A DNA stretch of 8,347 nucleotides from Bacteroidota bacterium. Its GTDB lineage: Bacteria; Bacteroidota; Ignavibacteria; UBA10030. Below the pieces are notes generated by a model that worked only from the letters and a program-made list of their open reading frames with translations, was not told where the DNA came from and did no database searches. Positions 1 to 6,219 of the stretch are shown piece after piece. The stretch covers positions 1 through 8,347 of the forward strand of contig JALONE010000025.1 of assembly GCA_025455125.1 (NCBI GenBank), written 5' to 3'. The first letter of the stretch is position 1; every line of letters begins with the position of its first letter. The position numbers and the translations under genes are program-made.

Positions 1-417
1 TACGCGCTGGATCATGCGTGGCAGTTGTTCGCGAAGTATGGGACCGTTTCGTACGGTGCGGATGAGAAATCCGACCGGATCTCCGTCGGCGCGACCTGGA
101 CCTACGTATCGGCAAGTGTCGGCTGGAGCACGGGCGATGCGGGCGAACTGAAATCCTTTGCCGTCAATGCGGGCTATCCGTTGTTCGACAATATGATCAC
201 GCCGACCCTCGCGGCAAGCTATGCGCACTACAAGCTTTCGGATGAGACCCCCGAGGAAGGGGCGCTGACCCTTGCGGGCGGTGTTGTCTACCGGCCGTTG
301 CAGGCCCTCTCCGTCGACGGTCAGTTGCAGCTCGTGACAAACAAGATCTATGCGAACGACGTTCGGGTTTTCCTCCGGGCGAGTTACCATCTCAGTCATC
401 GCTTGAATATCTTCTAG
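1..417 (+). CDS. C-terminal part of an outer-membrane beta-barrel protein, probable porin of a porin-cytochrome cluster (5' end outside window)
   Basis: The reading frame is open from base 1 to a TAG at 415-417, giving 138 residues with no start in the window; it reads YALDHAWQLF at the left edge, so the TTG at 25 is internal. The sequence alternates polar and hydrophobic/aromatic residues in short segments separated by charged or Gly/Asp turns, as in amphipathic beta strands. It ends in ...SYHLSHRLNIF: a last strand with a terminal Phe is the known C-terminal signal for beta-barrel assembly. No haem motif is present in this part. The next gene, a multiheme cytochrome, starts 7 nt after the stop, so the two are almost surely co-transcribed. 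In Geobacter-type clusters a porin (OmbB) precedes the periplasmic and outer-membrane cytochromes, so a porin sheath role is inferred from context. A general OM channel is the alternative. The family cannot be assigned from this fragment. Confidence 0.75.
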   Translation, partial: YALDHAWQLFAKYGTVSYGADEKSDRISVGATWTYVSASVGWSTGDAGELKSFAVNAGYPLFDNMITPTLAASYAHYKLSDETPEEGALTLAGGVVYRPLQALSVDGQLQLVTNKIYANDVRVFLRASYHLSHRLNIF

Positions 418-424
418 GACCGCC

Positions 425-1636
425 ATGCACACCCATCGAACCGTTACTTCGACGATCGTCCGTCACGGGTTCCTGGCCGCCGCGTTGGTCCTGGGTCTCG
501 TGATCGTCTATTCCGTCCAAATCACCTCGACCGAAATGTCCGGAGCCGACTCCAAGCGCTCGGTCAAGTTTTCCCATTCGCTCCACGTCAAGGATGCCGG
601 GATGGCCTGCGCGGACTGTCACGTCGCCGCGACGACAAGCATGTCGGCTTCCGACCGTCTGCTGGTCGACCATCCGGCCTGTCAGAGCTGCCACGAAGAA
701 CAGCTCAGCAGCAATTGCACGTTCTGCCACCTGAGCGAGGACACCGAGACGTATGCCTTGTCGGCGAATCCACGGCGCGAGTTGCGATTCCCGCACAAGA
801 CGCACGTCGATCAGGGAACCTCCTGCGAGACCTGTCACCCCGCCATAGACGACGAAGCGGCCGTCATCGGGCAGCAAGTCCCGCCGATGGCGACCTGCAA
901 CACATGTCACAACGATGTGCAGGTCACGAATGCGTGCGAGGTCTGCCACACGAACATGGCATCGCTTCGACCGCGCGAACATAATCGGACCGACTTTGTG
1001 AAGGAGCACAAGATCCCCGCGCGGATGGGGGATGCGACGTGCGCGGCATGCCACACGCAGGAATCGTGCGTCGATTGCCACAATGGCGCCGATCTGGTCA
1101 AGGTTGATATGCCAGGACGAGACCTCGTCTCTCCGCGCACCGCACGCCTGACCGCCATCGACCGCGGACAGGGGATGAATCTCGTGAAGGTCCACGACCT
1201 GAATTTCCGATTCACGCATGGGATCTCCGCCAAGGGCCACACGCACGAATGCGAATCGTGTCATTCCAAGGAGACCTTCTGCAATACGTGCCACGGAGCG
1301 GGAGGCAACGTCACACAAGATTCCTTCTGGCCCGCGTCGCACAGCAAGGTCTCGTTCAAGTTCGTCGATCATCCGCGATTGGCGCGTCGGGACATCGAGT
1401 CGTGCATCGGCTGTCATGATGCGCAGGGAGCCGACCCGACATGCGTGCGGTGTCACTACGACCATGACGGACGGAAGGGAACGAATCCGAAGTTCCATTC
1501 CTTCAGCGCGATGCGCGACGATGAAGGGACCTGGCATTCCGATCCGGGTTCCGGATGTTACTTCTGTCACACGGACCCGAACGCCCGTCCGGGCGGTGTG
1601 AAGGGACGTGGATTCTGCGGGTATTGTCACAACTGA
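425..1636 (+). CDS. Multiheme c-type cytochrome with 14 CXXCH motifs and an N-terminal membrane segment
   Basis: The 403-residue protein carries 14 CXXCH haem-attachment motifs, with first Cys at residues 62, 86, 98, 134, 158, 171, 206, 215, 276, 286, 327, 340, 378 and 398. It ends one residue after the last motif. Residues 15-32 form one hydrophobic segment after a basic N-terminus, without a clear AxA cleavage site, so it is either a signal peptide or an uncleaved inner-membrane anchor; the rest is exported. Sixteen further His outside the motifs (for example 51, 54, 83, 124, 127, 186, 195, 265, 306, 316, 358) could supply bis-His ligation for every haem. FSHSLHV and FPHKTHV before CXXCH groups resemble cytochrome c7/c3-type modules. 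A 56-residue motif-free stretch (220-275) divides the protein into 8 and 6 haems. The start ATG is 7 nt after the upstream stop, with TAGGA overlapping that stop as a weak Shine-Dalgarno. Its position between a barrel protein and an OM lipoprotein cytochrome suggests a periplasmic electron carrier of a porin-cytochrome conduit (inference). The specific partners are unknown. Confidence 0.93.
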   Translation: MHTHRTVTSTIVRHGFLAAALVLGLVIVYSVQITSTEMSGADSKRSVKFSHSLHVKDAGMACADCHVAATTSMSASDRLLVDHPACQSCHEEQLSSNCTFCHLSEDTETYALSANPRRELRFPHKTHVDQGTSCETCHPAIDDEAAVIGQQVPPMATCNTCHNDVQVTNACEVCHTNMASLRPREHNRTDFVKEHKIPARMGDATCAACHTQESCVDCHNGADLVKVDMPGRDLVSPRTARLTAIDRGQGMNLVKVHDLNFRFTHGISAKGHTHECESCHSKETFCNTCHGAGGNVTQDSFWPASHSKVSFKFVDHPRLARRDIESCIGCHDAQGADPTCVRCHYDHDGRKGTNPKFHSFSAMRDDEGTWHSDPGSGCYFCHTDPNARPGGVKGRGFCGYCHN

Positions 1637-1651
1637 TCAGGGCACAGCGAA

Positions 1652-3058
1652 ATGAAAACGTCGAACTCTTCCTTGCTCCTTTCCTTCGCGACGGCTGTGC
1701 TGGCCTTGTTCCTGGTCTCGTGCAGCGAGCTCTCGAAGGATATTCCGCCGGTCGCACCAAAGGCGAAGGCGCATCCATCCGGATGGCTCAATCCGTCCGA
1801 TCCGGTCAACTTCCACGGCGTTGCGTTGCAGAACGCCGACTATGATCTCTCCTCCTGCGTGACCTGTCACGGCGCGTCACTCGCCGGGGGGATCAGCAAC
1901 GAATCGTGCTCGCAATGTCACGGCACGACGTATCCTCATCCCGAGACGTGGAGTGATAACACGAACGCGAGCTACCATGGCGCATATCTGAAAGGGAAAG
2001 GATACAATTCCGTCGAATGTCAGGAATGTCACGGCACGGACTATCGCGGTGCGGGCGACCCCTCAAAGTCCTGCTACCGGTGTCACAATTCGTATCCGCA
2101 CTTACCGGCCTGGACCAGCGTCGCATCCGGCAGTTCGCATGGTCACTATTTGAAGGCGCGGAGTTGGGCGACGGTCGAATGCCGCGGATGTCATGGTGAA
2201 GATCACGCTGGCGGTTCAAGCGGGGAGTCCTGCTTCACGTGCCATCCTTCGTATCCGCATGTGGCGGGGATCGGCACGAGTCATCCTGCATCACTTCGCA
2301 CCGCCGGCTACCCGTTTGGCACGTGTCACGTCTGTCATGGAACTGATTATGCAGGAGGAACTGTTGGAGTAACATCCTGCATGATCTCCGGATGTCATCG
2401 CGACGCGTCGAACAACCCGAAATCGCCCGAAGCGTGCAACACCTGCCATGGGAATTTCCGAGGTGCGGCATCTGAGCCCGGCACGTGGGCACCGTCGACG
2501 GGCGCGCATGCGAAGCACCTGAGCACCAATCTGCGTGGCGCAACGGCACAGTGTCAGGAATGTCACAACGTCCCGACAACGACCTTCGCAGCCGGACACT
2601 TGGGCTCAGATGGCGTTGCCGAGATCGCATTCAACGGACCGGTCGCATTGACGCAAACGGACGCGGGCCGCGTGGTCCCAACGCCGGCGTACAATTCGTC
2701 GACCGGCCGATGCAGCAACACCTATTGCCATGGCAATTGGGTCCTTCGCCGCAGTTCGGCGCAGTCGTCGTACCAGCATTTCTACACGGATTCCCTGATG
2801 GTCGGTGCGAATGCGCAGCCATCATGGACCGGCGGTGCCGGCGACGCTGCATGCGGAACCTGCCACGCGATCGCCCCGGCGGGGCACTTCAGCTTCGCGT
2901 TGAATGCATGCGCGACGTGCCATGCCGATGTCATCGACGCGGCCGGGAATTTCATCGACAAGTCGAAGCATGTGAACGGCAAGCGCAATGTGTTCGATTC
3001 CGAGGTCGCTGCACAGAAGAAAATGAGACTGGGGCTGTTGCGGACAACCGGATTCTGA
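1652..3058 (+). CDS. Outer-membrane-type lipoprotein cytochrome c with 13 haem sites (11 CXXCH, 2 CX4CH), OmcB-like
   Basis: The 468-residue protein has a signal peptide ending in lipobox LVSC, lipidated Cys24 and Ser at +2, which fits an outer-membrane lipoprotein. CXXCH motifs start at residues 69, 86, 123, 141, 177, 194, 225, 262, 301, 401 and 420. CMISGCH (243-249) and CSNTYCH (354-360) are longer CX4CH sites. Residues 54-249 hold four related two-haem modules; the C-terminal part (about 286-440) with CSNTYCHGNW, then CGTCH, CATCH and a KHVNG end, matches the known Geobacter CxxxxCH/CxxCH domain type (TIGR01904) found in OmcB-like proteins. Seventeen other His residues are available as distal ligands. 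About 28 residues follow KHVNG and carry no haem. The gene starts 15 nt after the 14-haem gene, with AGGG at 1639-1642 as a modest Shine-Dalgarno. It probably accepts electrons from the upstream cytochrome through the barrel and passes them to extracellular acceptors (inference). Whether it faces the cell surface cannot be read from sequence. Confidence 0.92.
   Translation: MKTSNSSLLLSFATAVLALFLVSCSELSKDIPPVAPKAKAHPSGWLNPSDPVNFHGVALQNADYDLSSCVTCHGASLAGGISNESCSQCHGTTYPHPETWSDNTNASYHGAYLKGKGYNSVECQECHGTDYRGAGDPSKSCYRCHNSYPHLPAWTSVASGSSHGHYLKARSWATVECRGCHGEDHAGGSSGESCFTCHPSYPHVAGIGTSHPASLRTAGYPFGTCHVCHGTDYAGGTVGVTSCMISGCHRDASNNPKSPEACNTCHGNFRGAASEPGTWAPSTGAHAKHLSTNLRGATAQCQECHNVPTTTFAAGHLGSDGVAEIAFNGPVALTQTDAGRVVPTPAYNSSTGRCSNTYCHGNWVLRRSSAQSSYQHFYTDSLMVGANAQPSWTGGAGDAACGTCHAIAPAGHFSFALNACATCHADVIDAAGNFIDKSKHVNGKRNVFDSEVAAQKKMRLGLLRTTGF
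1811..2398 (+). repeat. Four tandem two-haem protein modules within the lipoprotein cytochrome
   Basis: Residues 54-249 of the lipoprotein cytochrome contain four copies of one pattern: (F/Y/S)HG or SHP, then CxxCHG(T/E)D(Y/H)xGG, then a second Cys motif, often followed by YPH. The leading His falls at residues 55, 109, 163 and 211 and the first Cys at 69, 123, 177 and 225, so both repeat with spacings of 54, 54 and 48. The second motif of the fourth copy is the expanded CMISGCH. At DNA level the copies have diverged, but short identities remain, such as AATGTCACGGCACG near 1917 and 2027. This looks like internal duplication of a diheme unit. It is coding, not a nucleotide satellite. Confidence 0.8.
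2507..2971 (+). other. CxxxxCH/CxxCH multiheme domain region of the lipoprotein cytochrome (OmcB-like C-terminus)
   Basis: Residues about 286-440 hold, in order, an AHAKHL His pair, CQECH, AAGHL, an NGP...T...Y segment, RCSNTYCHGN, SWTGGAGDAACGTCH, AGHF, CATCH and KHVNG. This order of CX4CH, W..G, CxxCH, GH, CxxCH and H(V/I)NG is the recognisable signature of the repeated domain in Geobacter outer-membrane cytochromes. The assignment rests on remembered family features and is not a database match. The CX4CH site at 2711-2731 encodes a haem site that standard CXXCH scans miss. Confidence 0.72.
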
Positions 3059-3103
3059 AGAGGAGCGCTTCGTTGTAATACGTTGTGGGATGTGATGTTC
3101 TCC

Positions 3104-3143
3104 CCGGCAAGAGGCGGACGCATCGTTCGCCTCTTTCGGTTTT
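3104..3143 (+). terminator. Hairpin with T run after the cytochrome genes, immediately upstream of ccmF
   Basis: The left arm 3109-3118 (AAGAGGCGGA) pairs with the right arm 3126-3135 (TTCGCCTCTT) over 10 bp with one G-T wobble, around a 7-nt loop. CCG at 3104-3106 can pair with CGG at 3137-3139 to lengthen the stem across small bulges. TTTT follows at 3140-3143. This fits a rho-independent terminator closing the cytochrome operon 46-85 nt after its stop. The T run is short, and only 27 nt separate it from the ccmF start, so it may instead be a leaky terminator or leader hairpin for ccmF. Confidence 0.72.
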
Positions 3144-3158
3144 ATGTTCCTTCATCTT

Positions 3159-3164
3159 GAGGAG
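3159..3164 (+). promoter_or_regulatory. Shine-Dalgarno sequence that sets the ccmF start
   Basis: GAGGAG lies 6 nt before the ATG at 3171, close to ideal spacing. It selects that ATG over the in-frame ATG at 3144, which sits directly on the end of the upstream hairpin and has no ribosome binding site. Confidence 0.75.
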
Positions 3165-3170
3165 TCGTGC

Positions 3171-5432
3171 ATGATTGGTACAGTTGTTGTGTGGGTTACC
3201 TTTGCGGCATTCATCGGATCGGCGTTCTTCTACTACCGATCCACATCGGCCGCAAAGTATGAAGGACTCGGCAGACAGTTGTTCTGGCTCGGAAGCGCGG
3301 GGGTCGCGGTCGCTTCGGCATTGCTGATGACGTACATCCTTCAGCACCGCTTCGAGTACCATTATATCTGGGGATATAGTTCGAGGGACCTTCCGCTGTC
3401 CCTGCTTGTGACGACCTTCTGGGCGGGACAGGAAGGGAGCTTCCTCCTCTGGGCGTTGTTTGCCACACTTGTCGGCATCTTCCTCCAACGGTACGCGTCG
3501 CGAAAGCAGACGGAGCATGAGGTCATGGCCATCTACGCGGCCGTCATGTCGGTCCTCTTGATCCTGCTTTCGGCGAAATCACCGTTCGAGTACATCTGGC
3601 AGGTGGATGCGGAAGTGCCCGTGGGATTGATTCCCCAGGATGGTCGAGGTCTCAATCCGCTTCTACAAAACTTCTGGATGATCATCCATCCCCCTGTTCT
3701 TTTCGTCGGATTCGCCGCGCTCGCCGTACCGTTCACCATGGCGATCGCTGCGCTGTGGCAGAAGCGTTATTCCGACTGGATCAGGCAGGCATTCCCTTGG
3801 GTGCTCTTCGGCGGTGTTTCACTGGGCGCCGGACTGATCCTCGGCGGATACTGGGCGTACGGCGTGCTGGGCTGGGGAGGCTGGTGGGGATGGGATCCGG
3901 TCGAGAATTCGTCCCTCATCCCGTGGATTGTCAGCATTATACTCATCCACACGATGCTGATCCAATTGCTGACCGGACGATTGGCGCGAATGAATTTCGT
4001 CCTTGCGATCGCCGCGTTCCTGCTCGTCGTGTATAGTACGTTCCTCACGCGAAGCGGGGTCCTTGCAGAGGCCTCCGTGCATTCGTTCGTCGACCCGGGA
4101 ATGTACGCCTACACATTGCTTGTGTTGTGGCTCGTGGGTTCCGCGGTCCTCGGGTTCGGGATGGTGTGGCGCCGCAGGGGAGACCTCAAAACGACCGCTC
4201 CGACCTCGGATTGGATGACTCGTGAATCGATGCTCTCCATCGCAAGCCTGGTCATGGGAGTCAGCGCGCTGGTCATTCTGTTCGGAACAAGCTGGCCGCT
4301 GTTGTCGAAGATCCTGCCGTTTGGAAAAGCATCAGTGGAACCGTCTTTTTACGATAAGACCAACCTCCCGCTCGCGGTGCTGATGACCATTCTGCTCGGA
4401 TTCAGCCTCAAAGTGAAATGGAACGAGTCCTCGGCGGCGGGATTCATTCAACGGTTGGCCGTTCCGCTGGGCATCGCGGTCGTTCTGACGGTCGTCCTGG
4501 GAATCCTGGGGGTGACCGATATCGCGGCGCTTGCGCTCTGTTTCTCCGCTGCCTTCGCGATGGTAGTGAGCGTGGAGCACGGGTTCCGCCTCGTACGGCA
4601 GCAACCGTCGTTGGTTGGCGGAGCGCTCGCGCATGCAGGATTAGCTATGCTCCTGCTGGGCGTTATCGCCTCCGGCCGCTACGGAGAGAAGCAGGCTGCA
4701 TCCCTGCCGATGAATCAACCGAAGGAAGTGCTTGGATACACCGTCACCTACCTTGGTGCGAAACAACGCGATGACGGAAAGTGGGAATTCCTTGTTCAAG
4801 CGGAGAAGGACGGAGGCACGACCGTGCTCGCCCCGGTCATGTATGAGAGCACGTACAACAACAGCCTGATGCGGAATCCGGATTATGCGAGTTTTCTGAC
4901 GCGGGATTTCTACATTGAACCCGTTTCACTGGAAGAAGGGACATCGTCCCACGCGGGAGAAGGACAGCAGGTCGTCGAGTTGGTCAAAGGAGAACCGATG
5001 ACGATCGGACCGATGCAGGTGACGTTCGTTGGTTTTGAAATGAACGCCCACGGCGGACAAATGGGGGCGATGGGTCAGATGACCATCGGTGCGAAGCTCG
5101 AGATCGTAACCGAAAAGAAGAAGCAGACATTGGTTCCGACGTCGGTCTTTGGGGCGGAAGGTCCGACGGAGGTCCGGACCGCGAACCTCCCCGGCTCGAA
5201 TATGGGATTCCAGCTGGTCGCCGTCAACGCCGCTCAGGGGGGCGGAAAGTCGATGGTTCAGATGAATATCGTCGGATTGCACGGCATACCATCGCAAACG
5301 CAGACTCCCCCGACACTCATCGCGGAAGTGAGCGTGAAGCCGTTCATGACATTCGTCTGGGCTGCGGCAGTTCTGATCCTCGGCGGACTCGCCGTAGCGA
5401 TGGTGCGCCGACTGCGTCTCAGCAATGCCTGA
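3171..5432 (+). CDS. ccmF: Cytochrome c-type biogenesis protein CcmF (haem lyase core subunit)
   Basis: CcmF receives haem from holo-CcmE and, with CcmH, attaches it to CXXCH motifs of apocytochromes on the outer face of the inner membrane (System I). The 753-residue product has many hydrophobic segments (roughly fifteen by eye) and the family signature GWGGWWGWDPVENSS at about 234-248. Also present are HPPVLF with His173, LTRSGVLAEASVHSF with His304, and His260 and His488 in membrane segments (IIL-IH-TML and ALAHAGL). These four positions nearly match the four haem-ligand His known in E. coli CcmF (173, 261, 303, 491), which also supports the start chosen here. It is about 100 residues longer than the E. 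coli protein; the extra length is in the hydrophilic region about 503-720, before the last membrane helix. That region has a Met/His-rich patch at 624-637. The gene follows two multiheme cytochrome genes across a hairpin and probably serves their maturation; no other ccm gene is in the window. NrfE/CcsA-type paralogues are the alternative. Confidence 0.93.
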   Translation: MIGTVVVWVTFAAFIGSAFFYYRSTSAAKYEGLGRQLFWLGSAGVAVASALLMTYILQHRFEYHYIWGYSSRDLPLSLLVTTFWAGQEGSFLLWALFATLVGIFLQRYASRKQTEHEVMAIYAAVMSVLLILLSAKSPFEYIWQVDAEVPVGLIPQDGRGLNPLLQNFWMIIHPPVLFVGFAALAVPFTMAIAALWQKRYSDWIRQAFPWVLFGGVSLGAGLILGGYWAYGVLGWGGWWGWDPVENSSLIPWIVSIILIHTMLIQLLTGRLARMNFVLAIAAFLLVVYSTFLTRSGVLAEASVHSFVDPGMYAYTLLVLWLVGSAVLGFGMVWRRRGDLKTTAPTSDWMTRESMLSIASLVMGVSALVILFGTSWPLLSKILPFGKASVEPSFYDKTNLPLAVLMTILLGFSLKVKWNESSAAGFIQRLAVPLGIAVVLTVVLGILGVTDIAALALCFSAAFAMVVSVEHGFRLVRQQPSLVGGALAHAGLAMLLLGVIASGRYGEKQAASLPMNQPKEVLGYTVTYLGAKQRDDGKWEFLVQAEKDGGTTVLAPVMYESTYNNSLMRNPDYASFLTRDFYIEPVSLEEGTSSHAGEGQQVVELVKGEPMTIGPMQVTFVGFEMNAHGGQMGAMGQMTIGAKLEIVTEKKKQTLVPTSVFGAEGPTEVRTANLPGSNMGFQLVAVNAAQGGGKSMVQMNIVGLHGIPSQTQTPPTLIAEVSVKPFMTFVWAAAVLILGGLAVAMVRRLRLSNA

Positions 5433-5455
5433 GGCACGAAGGCGGGAGAGAAAAA

Positions 5456-5489
5456 AGAAGGGCGACCGTGTTGGCCGCCCTTCTGTTTT
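5456..5489. terminator. Bidirectional terminator between convergent genes
   Basis: AGAAGGGCG (5456-5464) pairs perfectly with CGCCCTTCT (5476-5484). An inner CC/GG pair beyond an A-C mismatch leaves a GTGTT loop. GTTTTC follows on the plus strand, and an AAAAAA run just before the left arm (5451-5456) gives a T run on the minus strand. It lies 23 nt after the ccmF stop and 22 nt after the end of the minus-strand secreted-protein gene, so it can serve both. Confidence 0.88.
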
Positions 5490-5511
5490 CTATGGGGAAT
5501 GAGGAGATGGG

Positions 5512-6219
5512 CTAGCGCAAGTTCTGTTTCCAGAAGAACCGACGCTGATTCTGATCGACCAGTTGTATGTCGACCGGAAGAACTCTGATGATCGCCTTGT
5601 CCATGATGTTCCGCTGGCTCAAGTCGAGGACGAAACGGAATTTGAAAAAGAGGCTTCCTTCGCTCGCCTTCGCATCCATGGCGATTTTGCGGTCCACGGT
5701 CCAGTTGAAGACCGGATCGAACGTGAGATAGAGTTTCGACATCCGGTACCCGCCGCGCGTCGTGTCGGTCAAGCCGACGAAACCGTTGGGGGCGATGGTT
5801 GTGATAAGATTCGGAATGTCGTACGGGAATTCGACCGAAGTATCGCATGCGATGTTATACACGCCCGTGTTTGCATCGTAGGAAGCCAGCCGCGCTTTCA
5901 GGAGCACGCCGAACATCCGCTTGTTGATCTTGTGCTCCTTGATATGGGCTTCCACCTTGGCGCTGTACGCTTCACGCTCCCTCAGACTTCGAAGATTGAA
6001 TTCCTCGGTTGTTTCGAACTCGCCCCGCTGTTCGACGCTCTTGAAATACTCAGCCGTCAGATCCCGCAGAACCGTCCAATGCGTTTTCAGCACTTCGGTG
6101 GTCTTCTCCGGCGTCATGTTCAGGTCTTCGGTGGGAGAGAATTGTTGCGCGGAGACTCGCGGAGTGATGCAGGTGAACAAGAACAGCGGAAGCCAAGTCC
6201 ATCGAATGAGTGTCTTCAT
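5512..6219 (-). CDS. Secreted protein of unknown function
   Basis: I do not recognise a family. The 235-residue product starts with a basic residue, a hydrophobic stretch (about 6-19) and a VSA-QQ cleavage site near residue 24, so it is probably exported by Sec. Cys17 (LFTC) is a poor lipobox. The mature part begins with a predicted helical region of about 70 residues including FETTEEFNLRSLRERE, a motif style seen in many uncharacterised periplasmic proteins. It continues with strand-like segments (about 105-225) with few cysteines (one visible, in NIACD) and ends basic, WKQNLR. Its ATG shares four bases (ATGA) with the stop of the oxidase gene upstream. A good Shine-Dalgarno, AGAGGT (plus-strand 6224-6229), lies inside that gene. 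It is the last gene of the minus-strand operon. No haem motif is present, so a haem-related role rests on context alone. Confidence 0.8.
   Translation of the reverse strand: MKTLIRWTWLPLFLFTCITPRVSAQQFSPTEDLNMTPEKTTEVLKTHWTVLRDLTAEYFKSVEQRGEFETTEEFNLRSLREREAYSAKVEAHIKEHKINKRMFGVLLKARLASYDANTGVYNIACDTSVEFPYDIPNLITTIAPNGFVGLTDTTRGGYRMSKLYLTFDPVFNWTVDRKIAMDAKASEGSLFFKFRFVLDLSQRNIMDKAIIRVLPVDIQLVDQNQRRFFWKQNLR

Noticed and set aside
392..1630. A 412-codon open frame on the minus strand covering nearly the whole 14-haem cytochrome gene
   Set aside because: The plus-strand frame has 14 CXXCH motifs and is clearly coding. Long antisense frames arise here because repeated TGY...TGYCAY codons and GC-rich third positions give few stops in reverse. 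The antisense product has no recognisable domain.
1811..2398. Regular spacing taken as a CRISPR or nucleotide satellite
   Set aside because: The 162-nt periodicity is in protein modules of a coding frame; nucleotide identity between copies is limited and there are no short identical repeats with unique spacers.
2485..3078. A 197-codon plus-strand frame overlapping the lipoprotein cytochrome
   Set aside because: It lies in another frame within a gene whose haem motifs continue to residue 424. The product is Arg-rich and low in hydrophobic residues, as shadow frames are.
3143..3150. TATGTTCC resembling the Bacteroidetes-type TAnnTTTG -7 element before ccmF
   Set aside because: The last two bases do not match, no TTTG-type element is found at the expected distance upstream, and the site overlaps the hairpin T run.
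3144..3170. Start of ccmF at the ATG at 3144
   Set aside because: It abuts the hairpin T run and has no ribosome binding site. The ATG at 3171 has GAGGAG at good spacing and gives haem-ligand His numbers that match E. coli CcmF.
6165..6176. Possible lipobox (LFTC) in the secreted protein of unknown function
   Set aside because: Phe at the -2 position and Thr at -1 are poor for signal peptidase II, and a conventional VSA cleavage site follows seven residues later.
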